A stretch of 64,000 bases of DNA from Flavobacteriales bacterium (GTDB lineage: Bacteria; Bacteroidota; Bacteroidia; Flavobacteriales_F; PHOS-HE28), in the NCBI GenBank assembly GCA_019638115.1, contig JAHBUK010000002.1:379867-443866 (forward strand), given 5' to 3'. A program made the translations under genes and the position numbers. Shown piece after piece: positions 1 through 11,396 of the stretch; position 1 is the stretch's first letter; every line of letters starts with the position of its first letter. The notes under the pieces are model-generated. The model was not told the DNA's origin. It saw only the letters and a list, made by a program, of their open reading frames with translations, and did not search any database.

Positions 1-1105
1 GCTTGGCGAGATCGAGCGTAACGGCCTTTTTGTTCAGCGAGCTCTGCGCGATCAAACTGATCATGGCGCCTTCCAGTTCGCGGATGTTGGTGGTGATGCT
101 GTACGCGAGGTACTCCACCACTTCCTTGGGCAGGTCGATGCCCTCCGCATACATCTTCTTCTCCAGGATGGCGATGCGCGTTTCCAGTCCGGGCGTTTGC
201 AGGTCGGCGCTGAGGCCCCACTTGAAGCGGGAGAGGAGACGTTGCTCCATGCCGGCCATTTCCACCGGTGCCTTGTCGCTGGTGATCACCAACTGCTTGC
301 CGCTCTGGTGCAGGTGGTTGAACACGTGGAAGAACACGTCCTGCGTTTTCTCCTTGCCAGCGAGGAATTGCACATCATCAATGATGAGTACGTCCATCAT
401 CTGGTAGAACTGCGTGAAGTCGCCCACGGTGTTGTTCTTCACCGCTTCGATGAATTGCTGGGTGAACTTCTCGGCAGGAACGTAGAGGATGGTCTTGTCG
501 GCGTGGTGCTTCTTGATCTCGATGCCGATGGCATGGGCGAGATGGGTCTTGCCAAGTCCGACGCCCCCATAGATCAGCAGCGGATTGAAGGCGGTGCCTC
601 CGGGCTTTTGGGCCACGGCATAACCGGCACTGCGGGCCAATCGGTTGCAGTCCCCTTCGATGAAGTTGTCGAAGGAATAGTTGGGGTTGAGGTGACTTTC
701 GACCTTGATCTTGCGCAGGCCGGGAATGATGAACGGGTTCTTGATGGGGCTGTTGGCCACATCGATCGGCAGGTTCACGGAGGGGTTGCGCACATCGCGT
801 GCATTGCTGGTGGGCACCTTCACCGTGTATGGGTTGGCGCTTTGGAAACCGTTCTCCATGATGATGGAGTATTCCAAGCGTCCGTCAGGGCCGAGCTCCT
901 TGCGGATGATCTTCTTCAGCAATCCGATGTAATGCTCCTCGAGCCATTCATAGAAGAACTGCGAGGGTACCTGGATGGTAAGCACATGGTCGTGCAGCTT
1001 CAATGCCTTGATCGGTTCGAACCAGGTCTTGAAGCTTTGCTCGTTGACGTTGTCCTTGATCACGTCCAGACACCGCTCCCAAGTCTTCTCGTGGTCCTTC
1101 TTCAT
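1..1105 (-). CDS. dnaA: Chromosomal replication initiator DnaA (C-terminus beyond left edge)
   Basis: Replication initiator ATPase that binds the origin and opens it. About 368 residues are visible: the N-terminal helicase-interaction domain, a linker, then the AAA+ domain with Walker A (GGVGLGKTH) and Walker B (VLIIDDVQF), followed by the RELEGA segment that leads into domain IV. The DNA-binding domain IV lies off the left edge. I chose the ATG at 1105 because it gives a normal short lead before the conserved WERCL...FKTWFEPI block; in-frame ATGs at 1156 and 1159 would add 17-18 residues. No dnaN or other origin-linked gene is seen to its right. Identity is certain, start moderately so. Confidence 0.96.
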   Translation of the reverse strand, partial: MKKDHEKTWERCLDVIKDNVNEQSFKTWFEPIKALKLHDHVLTIQVPSQFFYEWLEEHYIGLLKKIIRKELGPDGRLEYSIIMENGFQSANPYTVKVPTSNARDVRNPSVNLPIDVANSPIKNPFIIPGLRKIKVESHLNPNYSFDNFIEGDCNRLARSAGYAVAQKPGGTAFNPLLIYGGVGLGKTHLAHAIGIEIKKHHADKTILYVPAEKFTQQFIEAVKNNTVGDFTQFYQMMDVLIIDDVQFLAGKEKTQDVFFHVFNHLHQSGKQLVITSDKAPVEMAGMEQRLLSRFKWGLSADLQTPGLETRIAILEKKMYAEGIDLPKEVVEYLAYSITTNIRELEGAMISLIAQSSLNKKAVTLDLAK

Positions 1106-1528
1106 GGATGGTTCAGCGAGTTGTTGGGTGGTTCCTTGGTGGGTGGTCCGTTGCATCATCACGCGTGTTCTTTACGACACATGGTGTGGTGTAACGGGTG
1201 GCAAATATGGACTGAAGAAAGTGAACAAAAAAATGAAGGGGGTACTTGACGGGACCAAAAATTTTACTTGCGAACAACATCCACCCAACCTTTCTGTAAC
1301 CCTTGCTGGACAAGGCTTCCTGCGAATTTGCGCAAACTTCGTCCTTGCAGGTTCCACAACTTGTTCGTACCTGTTCCGGTCCCATTTTCCACACTCGGCC
1401 GCGTGATGTTCGGTGACACGGTCCGCACGAGGATGTTCAGTGCTGTTCAACACTCATCGAAGGTAGGTACTTGGGGAGGTGCTTGCAAGCCGCGCTTGGC
1501 TTTCTTTGCTGCTCAACCAGCAACGGCC
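1106..1528. other. Intergenic region upstream of dnaA, no gene seen
   Basis: This 423-base gap separates divergent dnaA and a thioesterase gene. I see no convincing coding region. A patch at 1200-1270 is AT-richer than its surroundings. One sequence close to a DnaA box (TTTTCCACA) lies at 1385-1393. It may carry both promoters and perhaps dnaA autoregulation, but there is no cluster of boxes to call an origin. Confidence 0.5.
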
Positions 1529-1936
1529 ATGTACTCGCACGAGACCTCCTTCCGGGTGCGCTATGGAGAGACCGACCAGATGGGCTTCGTCTACTACGGC
1601 AACTACGCTCAATACTTCGAGGTGGGACGCGTGGAAGCCTTGCGGCACCTGGGTTTTCCGTACCGGAAGCTGGAGGCTGAAGGGGTGATGTTGCCAGTCC
1701 ATGACCTGCAGGTGCGCTATCACCGGCCGGCCTTGTATGATGATCTGGTGACCTTGCGCACAAGCATTGTTTCGATGCCCGGTGTGCGGATCGTGTTCGC
1801 CTACGAGTTGCGCAACGAGCAGGGAGATCTGCTAACGGAAGCGTCCACCACACTGGTCTTTGTGAACAGCACGGACAAGCGCCCTTGTCGAGCACCGCAG
1901 CCTTTGCTGGATGCGCTTGCGCCCTACTTCCCCTGA
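1529..1936 (+). CDS. Acyl-CoA thioesterase, YbgC/4HBT hotdog family
   Basis: A 135-residue single hotdog-fold protein, the usual length of YbgC-type thioesterases that hydrolyse acyl-CoA or 4-hydroxybenzoyl-CoA esters in the cytoplasm. The family signature is clear near the N-terminus: RVRYGETDQMGFVYYGNYAQYF, with the catalytic Asp of the ETDxMGxVYYxNY motif. I chose the ATG at 1529 because the reading frame is open much further upstream but homology starts at YSHETSFRVRY. Its end overlaps the convergent YigZ gene by 13 bases. Substrate is not predictable from sequence. Confidence 0.9.
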   Translation: MYSHETSFRVRYGETDQMGFVYYGNYAQYFEVGRVEALRHLGFPYRKLEAEGVMLPVHDLQVRYHRPALYDDLVTLRTSIVSMPGVRIVFAYELRNEQGDLLTEASTTLVFVNSTDKRPCRAPQPLLDALAPYFP

Positions 1937-2535
1937 TCTTCCCGGGCGGCTTGGATGCCCTGTGTGCGCCATGCCTCACAGAGTGCTTCAACCCGGCTCA
2001 GTGGCAGTGCCACACGCAGCGTCACCGCATTCGTGAAGCTGCTGTCCAGGACATCCCCACCACTTGCAAGCACGGTGTTGCGGATGCCTTCGAGTTGCGC
2101 GTAAGTGCATGTGATATGCACGTTGTCGCGCAGCACGAGTTCCACTTTCACTGCGGCTTCCAAAGCCAGGCGTGCCGCTTCACCATAGGCCTGGATAAGC
2201 CCTGCTTTGCCGAGCAATGTGCCGCCGAAGTAGCGCAGCACGATCACGCCTGCGTCGCTCAGTCCCGCTGCGCGAATGCGGTTCAGGATCGGCTTACCTG
2301 CCGTGCCTGCCGGCTCCCCATCGTCGTTGGCGCGATGGCGGGTGTTTCTTACGCCGATGGTCCAAGCATAGCAGAAGTGCCGCGCACCATGGTGCTCCTT
2401 CTGCAGGCGCAGCAGCCGCTCTTTGAACTGCTCCTCATCGCACACTTGGAAAGCGATGCCGATAAAGCGGCTGGCCTTGTCGCGGAAAAGCCCTTCGCCT
2501 TCAGTGCCGATGCTCAGGTAGTGGTCGGGGCTCAT
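1924..2535 (-). CDS. YigZ/IMPACT family protein (UPF0029)
   Basis: A 203-residue member of the YigZ/IMPACT family. The N-terminal UPF0029 domain shows the hallmark HxARHFCYAW segment, then DDGEPAGTAGKPIL and VIVLRYFGGTLLGKAGLIQAYGEAA, and a C-terminal DUF1949-like ferredoxin fold follows. Eukaryotic IMPACT binds the translational regulator GCN1; the bacterial role is unsettled. The start at 2535 overlaps the stop of the upstream transporter by four bases (ATGA), which suggests translational coupling. The frame stays open upstream, but residues before MSPDHYLSIG are out of family. Confidence 0.92.
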   Translation of the reverse strand: MSPDHYLSIGTEGEGLFRDKASRFIGIAFQVCDEEQFKERLLRLQKEHHGARHFCYAWTIGVRNTRHRANDDGEPAGTAGKPILNRIRAAGLSDAGVIVLRYFGGTLLGKAGLIQAYGEAARLALEAAVKVELVLRDNVHITCTYAQLEGIRNTVLASGGDVLDSSFTNAVTLRVALPLSRVEALCEAWRTQGIQAAREDQGK

Positions 2536-3386
2536 GCCTCCACATTGAGGATGAGCACCAAGGCGACCACCGCACATGCGATGCCCACATACTGCACCAC
2601 ACGTGGCCGTTCCTTGAAGAGCAGCATGCTGAGGGCTGTGCCGAAGAGGATCACCCCGATGTTGATCAATGGGTAGACGCTGCTGCTCGGCAGTCCGCCG
2701 CGTGCAAGTGCCTTCACCACGAAGTACAGGGCTGCATAGTTGGCAAGTCCGAGCACCAGGCCGCCTATCCATACGCCCGGTGTCGCGAACTGCTGGCGCG
2801 ATCCACCACGCAGCGTCCAGAGCACGCCGAGCATGCCTGCGCAAGCGAATACCAGCGTTGGGAACACGGCTTCCGTGGCTTCCGTCAAGCGCATACGCTG
2901 CACCCAGTTGATGCCGATGTCGATCACCGCATTGCCCAGGAAGAGTGTTGCAGGCAGCAACCATTCACGACCCGTTGCGCCGCGTTCACGTACCCAGGAG
3001 GCCAGCACGACACCCACCACCGCAAGGGTGATCCCGGACCAGCCGATCCAGCCGGGCTGCTCATTGTAGAGGTACACCGCGAAAAGCACGGTGAGCACCA
3101 GGCTCATCTTGCTGGCCACCGTGGTAGCGGCCACTCCCGCGCGTTGTGCGGAAAGGCCGGTGAGGTAGAAGATGGTGATGAACAGGAAGCCGAGCAGTAC
3201 GCTGGGTAGCAGCAAGTGCGACAAGTCGCCCGCTTGCCATGGTGTGGACACCAACATACCGCAAGCGGAAGCCGCGAAGTAGTTGACCACGATGGCCGGG
3301 AAGAGGGCCACGTTGCGTTGCTCGAAGATCTTGAAGAGCAGGAACAGGACCGCCATGAAGAAGGCGGCAGCGATCACCAGGGCCAT
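2532..3386 (-). CDS. DMT/EamA family transporter
   Basis: A 284-residue integral membrane protein with about ten hydrophobic helices in two repeated halves, as in the EamA drug/metabolite transporter superfamily. The first helix starts directly at the N-terminus (ALVIAAAFFMAVLFLLFKIF). The last helix is followed by a short tail. It lies between ribD and yigZ, overlapping ribD by 13 bases and yigZ by four, so the three are probably one transcript. Its substrate is unknown; co-transcription with ribD makes a flavin-related metabolite conceivable but unproven. Confidence 0.88.
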   Translation of the reverse strand: MALVIAAAFFMAVLFLLFKIFEQRNVALFPAIVVNYFAASACGMLVSTPWQAGDLSHLLLPSVLLGFLFITIFYLTGLSAQRAGVAATTVASKMSLVLTVLFAVYLYNEQPGWIGWSGITLAVVGVVLASWVRERGATGREWLLPATLFLGNAVIDIGINWVQRMRLTEATEAVFPTLVFACAGMLGVLWTLRGGSRQQFATPGVWIGGLVLGLANYAALYFVVKALARGGLPSSSVYPLINIGVILFGTALSMLLFKERPRVVQYVGIACAVVALVLILNVEA

Positions 3387-4456
3387 GTGGGGTCGGGTAG
3401 GGGGAAAGGTGGTTGGTCCCGGAGTGGGGCAAGGTGGTGGGTCATTTCGTCGGTACCGATGGTGCTCGCTCTCAATGCAGGGATACTCAACTCCGGAGCT
3501 GCAGTGCCGGCGCCGAACAGCACGCGTCCGGTGATCACGCGTGCTTCATCCCACAAGCCCGCCCGAAGGAAGGCCTGCAGCAATGCTCCACCACCTTCCA
3601 CCAGCACGGAGCGCACTTGCCGTTGGTGCAGTGCATCGAGTAGTGTGTTCAAAGGGGACGCATCGGGGGGCATCACCACTTGTTCTGCTGAGATGTCGTT
3701 CCGGAGCGCGTTGGTGAAGAGCAGGGTCGGGGCTTCGCTGTTGTACACCTTAGAGGCTGCTGGCGTAATGCCGGAGCGGTCCAGCACAACTCGTATCGGC
3801 GACTTGCCTTCCACGTGTCGCACGGTCAATGCGGGATCATCGTTCAGCACCGTGCGGCTACCTACCAGTATGGCCTGTTCCTCGCTGCGCCACTGGTGTA
3901 CCAAGGTGTTGCTCGCTGCTCCACTGATGCGTTGCACCGCTCGTGCTGTTCGCGGGTGCCGGTCCAGGAAGCCATCCGCCGAGCGGGCCCACTTCAGGAT
4001 CACGTAGGGTCGGCCGAGTTGAACGGAGGTCAGGAATCGCCTGTTCGTCCAGCGCGCTTCGGCTTCGCACACACCGATGCTCACCTGTATGCCTGCATCG
4101 CGCAATCGCTGTATGCCGCGCCCGGCCACCTGCGGGAAGGGATCTTCATGCGCGATCACCACATGACGTACGCCACGCGCTATGAGCAGGTCGGCGCAAG
4201 GTGGCGTTCTACCGTGGTGGCTGCAGGGTTCGAGGCTCACGTACAGCGTCGCATCCGCAGGCACCGGTCCATCGCCGAAGTTGCGGAGGCATTCCACTTC
4301 GGCGTGCGGGCCACCGGCGCGCTGGTGCCAGCCTTCCGCAAGCACTTGATCGCCTTGCACCAGCACCGCGCCCACCAGTGGGTTGGGTGCGGCCGAACCA
4401 GCGCCAAGACGGGCCAGTTGCAGAGCACGTCGCATCCAGGTGCTGTGGTCGGGCAT
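3374..4456 (-). CDS. ribD: Bifunctional riboflavin biosynthesis protein RibD
   Basis: Makes two steps of riboflavin synthesis: deamination of diaminohydroxyphosphoribosylaminopyrimidine and reduction of the ribosyl group. At 360 residues it has the family length. The N-terminal deaminase domain shows zinc ligands in GGPHAEVECL and EPCSHHGRTPPCADLL; the C-terminal RibD reductase domain (from about residue 150) includes VEGGGALL. I chose the ATG at 4456 because PDHSTWMRRALQLA matches the usual start and an upstream ATG at 4492 would run into the divergent prmC promoter. It heads the ribD-transporter-yigZ run. Confidence 0.95.
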   Translation of the reverse strand: MPDHSTWMRRALQLARLGAGSAAPNPLVGAVLVQGDQVLAEGWHQRAGGPHAEVECLRNFGDGPVPADATLYVSLEPCSHHGRTPPCADLLIARGVRHVVIAHEDPFPQVAGRGIQRLRDAGIQVSIGVCEAEARWTNRRFLTSVQLGRPYVILKWARSADGFLDRHPRTARAVQRISGAASNTLVHQWRSEEQAILVGSRTVLNDDPALTVRHVEGKSPIRVVLDRSGITPAASKVYNSEAPTLLFTNALRNDISAEQVVMPPDASPLNTLLDALHQRQVRSVLVEGGGALLQAFLRAGLWDEARVITGRVLFGAGTAAPELSIPALRASTIGTDEMTHHLAPLRDQPPFPLPDPTWPW

Positions 4457-4505
4457 GGCCGCAAAGTTGGCGATACCGATCACCTGCTGCACCTTGCTTG
4501 TCCGC

Positions 4506-4513
4506 TACTTTTG
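4506..4513 (+). promoter_or_regulatory. Bacteroidota-type -7 element for prmC
   Basis: TACTTTTG matches the TAnnTTTG -7 consensus of the primary sigma factor in Bacteroidota. Only four bases separate it from the ATG at 4518, so the transcript is predicted to be leaderless or nearly so. No clear -33 TTG is seen at the expected spacing. Confidence 0.65.
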
Positions 4514-4517
4514 CGCG

Positions 4518-7959
<3,442 letters not shown>

Positions 7960-7981
7960 ACCAGCCCCAAGGGCAGATCAC

Positions 7982-8875
7982 ATGGACGAACGTTTCCGCG
8001 GCCTTGGGGTCGCACTGGTAACCCCCTTCCGTTCCAACGGCCAGATCGACTACGCCGGCCTGGAGAAGCTCATCGAACACCAGATCACCGGTGGTGTGGA
8101 CTACGTGGTGAGCATGGGCACAACGGGCGAAAGCGTCACGCTCTCCAAGGCGGAGAAGCATGAGCTGCTGGCACAGACCATCGGCTTCGTGCGCAATCGG
8201 GTGCCGGTGGTGCTGGGCGTGGGGGGCAATCATACCGCGGAAGTGGTGGATACGCTCGGCGGCTTCGAGATGGACGGTGTGGATGCCATCCTCAGTGTGA
8301 GCCCATACTACAACAAACCCACGCAGGAGGGCATCTACCAGCATTACAAGGCCCTGGCCCAGGTGGCACTGCGGCCCATCATCCTGTACAACGTACCTGG
8401 ACGCACCGGCAGCAACATGACCGCCGACACCACGCTGCGGCTGGCCAAGGACTTCAAGAACATCATCGCCATCAAGGAAGCCAGCGCCAACCTGGACCAG
8501 ATGGGTCGCATCCTCAAGCACAAGCCGAAGGACTTCATGCTCATCAGTGGCGATGATGCGCTCACCCTGCCCATCATCGCCATGGGCGGCGAAGGCGTTA
8601 TCAGCGTGGTGGGCAATGCACTGCCGAACGAATTCAGCACGCTGGTGCAAGCCGCCTTGAAAGGCGACTTGGTGAGCGCCCGACGCGAACACCTCCGCCT
8701 GATCGAGGTCATCGACCTGCTCTTCGCTGAAGGCAACCCCGGAGGTATCAAGCACGTGTTGAAGGTGCTTGGCATCTGTGGCGATCACATGCGCCTGCCC
8801 TTGGTGAACATCAGCGAAGCCATTGCCAACAAGCTCTACAAGGCGCTGGCGGATGCGGAAGTGGTGAAGCTGTAG
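7982..8875 (+). CDS. dapA: 4-hydroxy-tetrahydrodipicolinate synthase DapA
   Basis: Condenses pyruvate with aspartate semialdehyde, the first committed step of lysine and diaminopimelate synthesis. The 297-residue TIM barrel shows the GTTGES motif, the catalytic tyrosine region LYNVPGRTGSNM and the Schiff-base lysine in IAIKEAS, all at the usual positions. It follows the prmC-ligA-DUF6913 run by 22 bases and may share that transcript. A hairpin with arms at 8874-8880 and 8907-8913 begins at the stop codon. Confidence 0.97.
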   Translation: MDERFRGLGVALVTPFRSNGQIDYAGLEKLIEHQITGGVDYVVSMGTTGESVTLSKAEKHELLAQTIGFVRNRVPVVLGVGGNHTAEVVDTLGGFEMDGVDAILSVSPYYNKPTQEGIYQHYKALAQVALRPIILYNVPGRTGSNMTADTTLRLAKDFKNIIAIKEASANLDQMGRILKHKPKDFMLISGDDALTLPIIAMGGEGVISVVGNALPNEFSTLVQAALKGDLVSARREHLRLIEVIDLLFAEGNPGGIKHVLKVLGICGDHMRLPLVNISEAIANKLYKALADAEVVKL

Positions 8876-8916
8876 GATCTCCGGAGGTCTTCGCAGCCCC
8901 TTTGCAAGATCCTGCG

Positions 8917-8955
8917 TGGCTGGAAATTCGCCACGCCGTGGCGAATTTCCAGCCA
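8917..8955. repeat. 39-base perfect palindrome (copy 1)
   Basis: Two 19-base arms around a single C at 8936, reading TGGCTGGAAATTCGCCACG on the left and its exact complement on the right. It lies immediately beyond the stop codon of the DUF4143 ATPase gene. Its inner 29 bases recur with one change at 10240-10268 on the other side of that gene. It could act as a terminator for dapA or the ATPase, or be a REP-like element. Confidence 0.9.
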
Positions 8956-8956
8956 T

Positions 8957-10192
8957 CTACCATTCCCACAAAGCGCTCAGCGGCACCGCGTGGATGTCCT
9001 TGTCGAATGGTGTGATGCCCAGTCCCGGGTGTAGCAGCAGGCCCCGCAGCCACTTGTCCCCGGCCACTTCCCGCAGGTGCTTCAGACCGGCCACATCGTT
9101 GCTTCCCACGGCCATGGCGGCCTTCACTTCGATACCCACGATGCGGCCCTTGTTGTCCTCCAGCACGATGTCCACCTCGCGACCGGCCTCGGTGCGGAAG
9201 TGGTAGGACTTCACCCGCAGCTTGCTCCAACCGGCCAGCTTCCGCAGTTCGTTCAGCACGAACGTCTCCAACAGCGGCCCGAACGCGGGGCTGTTCAGGA
9301 TGTCGGCAGCCGTGTCGATGCCGGCCAGGTGTGCCGCGAACCCGCTGTCGGTGAGGTGCAGTTTGGGAGCTTTCACCAGGCGCTTTCCCCGATGTGCATG
9401 CCATGCTTCCAAGGGCGTGCTCAGGAAGGTGGCCTCCAGAAGCGCCATGTACCTGCGCATGGTGCTGTGCGGTATGTCCAGCGTCCGGGACAGGTCGGCA
9501 AGGTTCAACAGGCCGCTGCTCCGCACGGCCAGGGCTTGCAGCAAGCGTGGCAGATCGGTGAGCCCCGTGATGTTGCTGATGTCCCTGACATCGCGTTGCA
9601 GGATACTGGTGATGTACGCGCTGTACCACGCATCGCGCCGGGTGGGATCCTTCCGCGTCATCACCTCCGGGTATCCCCCCGCTATCACCCGTGTGGCGAT
9701 CTGCTTGCGCTCCAAGGCTTGCGGGTCGCTCATTTTCGGCCGCGCCGCGAACACCTGGTCGATGAAGCCGCTTTTCCTCCCTTGCAACTCGTCCTGCGCA
9801 AAGGGGAAGAGCGGGAGTATCTCCATACGGCCGGCCAGTGAGTCGCCGAGCCTGGGAAGCACCAGCACATTGGCACTGCCGGTAAGCAGGAAACGCCCCG
9901 GCTTGCGTTCGCGGTCCACGGATGCCTTGATGGCCCGGAAGATGTTCGGCGCGTTCTGCACCTCGTCGATCACGGCCAGTTTGCCAAGCCCCTGAATGAA
10001 CGCCGGCGGATCGGCCAACGCAGCCTCCAGGGTGGGGTGGTCATCAAGGGTCACGTACTGTGCTCCGCGCTCTTTTGCAATGGCCTTCACCAGCGTGGTC
10101 TTGCCGGTCTGCCGCGCACCATGGAGCAGCACCACAGGGGTGTCCTTCAGCGCAATATCCACGGCATGCCTCAGGTTCCTCGACTTTTCCAT
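8957..10192 (-). CDS. AAA_14/DUF4143 ATPase
   Basis: A 411-residue protein of the archaeal-type AAA_14 plus DUF4143 family, which is common, patchily distributed and functionally uncharacterised. Walker A is at about residues 24-32 (GARQTGKTT), Walker B near LAVIDEVQNAP, then LLTGSANVLVL; the DUF4143 domain occupies the C-terminal half, including a nuclease-like stretch near GREVDIVLED. It stands alone between dapA and an exonuclease gene on the opposite strand and is bracketed by two near-identical palindromes. A weak -7-like TAGTTTCG lies just before the start. Looks like an inserted accessory gene. Confidence 0.9.
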   Translation of the reverse strand: MEKSRNLRHAVDIALKDTPVVLLHGARQTGKTTLVKAIAKERGAQYVTLDDHPTLEAALADPPAFIQGLGKLAVIDEVQNAPNIFRAIKASVDRERKPGRFLLTGSANVLVLPRLGDSLAGRMEILPLFPFAQDELQGRKSGFIDQVFAARPKMSDPQALERKQIATRVIAGGYPEVMTRKDPTRRDAWYSAYITSILQRDVRDISNITGLTDLPRLLQALAVRSSGLLNLADLSRTLDIPHSTMRRYMALLEATFLSTPLEAWHAHRGKRLVKAPKLHLTDSGFAAHLAGIDTAADILNSPAFGPLLETFVLNELRKLAGWSKLRVKSYHFRTEAGREVDIVLEDNKGRIVGIEVKAAMAVGSNDVAGLKHLREVAGDKWLRGLLLHPGLGITPFDKDIHAVPLSALWEW

Positions 10193-10239
10193 GATGCGAA
10201 ACTACGTCTTGATGGTTGGATATCCGCCACAAGGTGGTG

Positions 10240-10268
10240 GGAAATTCGCTACGCCGTGGCGAATTTCC
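10240..10268. repeat. 29-base palindrome (copy 2)
   Basis: Arms of 14 bases around position 10254, with one G-T wobble. It matches the core of the palindrome at 8917-8955 in 28 of 29 positions. GATATC occurs on either side of it (10219-10224 and 10269-10274), and a smaller CCAC/GTGG hairpin precedes it. It lies in the gap between the ATPase gene and the exonuclease gene. Confidence 0.9.
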
Positions 10269-10342
10269 GATATCAGAACACCGTGGTCGAGCACCATTTC
10301 CGATCGTTGGTGCGATCTTCGAGCCTACCTTTCACCACCACC

Positions 10343-10948
10343 ATGGACTTCCTTGCCCTCGACTTCGAGACCGCCACTGCGCAGCCGGACAGCCCCTGTG
10401 AGTTGGGCATTGCCGTGGTGCGCGGCGGCGTGGTCCGCGAGGTTCGCAACTGGCTGATAAAGCCCCCGCAGTGGCCCTACTTCAGCCCTTACAACATAGC
10501 GGTGCACGGCATCACGCCCCAGGATGTGGCCGGAGCACCGCGCTGGCAACAGATATGGAACGAGGTGTCCGACCTGCTTCACGAGCAGGTGGTGGTGGCC
10601 CACAACGCGGCCTTCGACATGAACGTGCTCCGGAGCACCCTGGCCGCGCACGGTCTGGCTCACCCCACGTTCGAGTACTTCTGCAGCGTAAGTATGTCCC
10701 GCAAGGTCTGGCCGGGGCGCGCTTCCTATGGTCTTCGCCCCATGTGCGACATGCACGGCATCAGCTTCAAGCACCACCGCGCGGGAAACGATGCTGAAGC
10801 CACGGCCGAACTGGTGCTGCGTGCCACGGACCTGCGGCCGTCATTCGACATCACGCAGTTCCTGCTGGACCTGAAAGTGAAACGCGGGGCATTCTACCCG
10901 GAAGGGCACCGCAGCCCCAGCGGCAAAGTGGTTTCAGCTGTGATCTGA
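10343..10948 (+). CDS. DnaQ-like 3'-5' exonuclease (DEDDh)
   Basis: A 201-residue single-domain nuclease. The first metal-binding motif is right at the N-terminus (FLALDFETA), motif II is in VVAHNAAFDMNVL, and motif III is in FKHHRAGNDAEATAELV, giving the DEDDh set. It resembles the epsilon or PolC proofreading exonuclease family without a polymerase or helicase attached. The ATG at 10343 was chosen because the conserved motif starts within four residues of it. Possible proofreading or repair role; no partner gene nearby. Confidence 0.88.
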   Translation: MDFLALDFETATAQPDSPCELGIAVVRGGVVREVRNWLIKPPQWPYFSPYNIAVHGITPQDVAGAPRWQQIWNEVSDLLHEQVVVAHNAAFDMNVLRSTLAAHGLAHPTFEYFCSVSMSRKVWPGRASYGLRPMCDMHGISFKHHRAGNDAEATAELVLRATDLRPSFDITQFLLDLKVKRGAFYPEGHRSPSGKVVSAVI

Positions 10949-10978
10949 GGCAGCACTGCCAGTGCCTGCCTGCACCGA

Positions 10979-11326
10979 TCAGAGGTGCATGAACTCCTTT
11001 TTGGCCAGGAGTTGCTCTTTCGTCTCGCGGTGATCCGGGTCGTCCACGCAGCAGTCCACTGGGCAAACAGCAGCGCATTGCGGCTCATCATGGAAACCGG
11101 TGCATTCGGTGCACTTGTCCGTAACGATGTAGTACACGTCCATGGCCACCGGCTGCTGCGTGGCATCCGCATCGTAGCTATTGCCCATGGGCGTGGTCTG
11201 CGCGCCGTGCAGGGAGGTGCCATCCGAAAGCCGCCATTCCACCCCGCCCTCATAGATCGCGTTGTTCGGGCATTCGGGCTCGCAGGCGCCGCAGTTGATG
11301 CATTCGTCGGTGATGGTGATGGCCAT
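10979..11326 (-). CDS. 4Fe-4S dicluster ferredoxin
   Basis: A 115-residue electron carrier with two cysteine clusters: [13 protein letters not shown] at the N-terminus and [22 protein letters not shown] later, separated by an insertion of about 40 residues, as in YfhL-like bacterial ferredoxins. The start at 11326 places the first cluster at residues 9-19, which is normal; a longer frame to 11410 would overlap the divergent promoter. It is transcribed away from an acyl-CoA reductase gene 70 bases to its right. Confidence 0.92.
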   Translation of the reverse strand: MAITITDECINCGACEPECPNNAIYEGGVEWRLSDGTSLHGAQTTPMGNSYDADATQQPVAMDVYYIVTDKCTECTGFHDEPQCAAVCPVDCCVDDPDHRETKEQLLAKKEFMHL

Positions 11327-11337
11327 GGCTGGTGGTC

Positions 11338-11345
11338 TACTTTTG
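11338..11345 (+). promoter_or_regulatory. -7 element for acyl-CoA reductase gene
   Basis: TACTTTTG fits the TAnnTTTG consensus and lies 51 bases before the first in-frame ATG at 11397, in the gap between two divergent genes. No clear -33 element. Confidence 0.6.
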
Positions 11346-11396
11346 TCCAATGAACGCTGCACTCCGCATACGGTTCGATGCAGCGGCCGCAAAGAT

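Noticed and set aside
197-1249. A 350-codon plus-strand frame near the left edge
   Set aside because: It is antisense to dnaA, which is unmistakable on the minus strand.
1106-1528. Chromosomal origin
   Set aside because: Only one weak DnaA-box-like site and no box cluster or dnaN; not enough to call.
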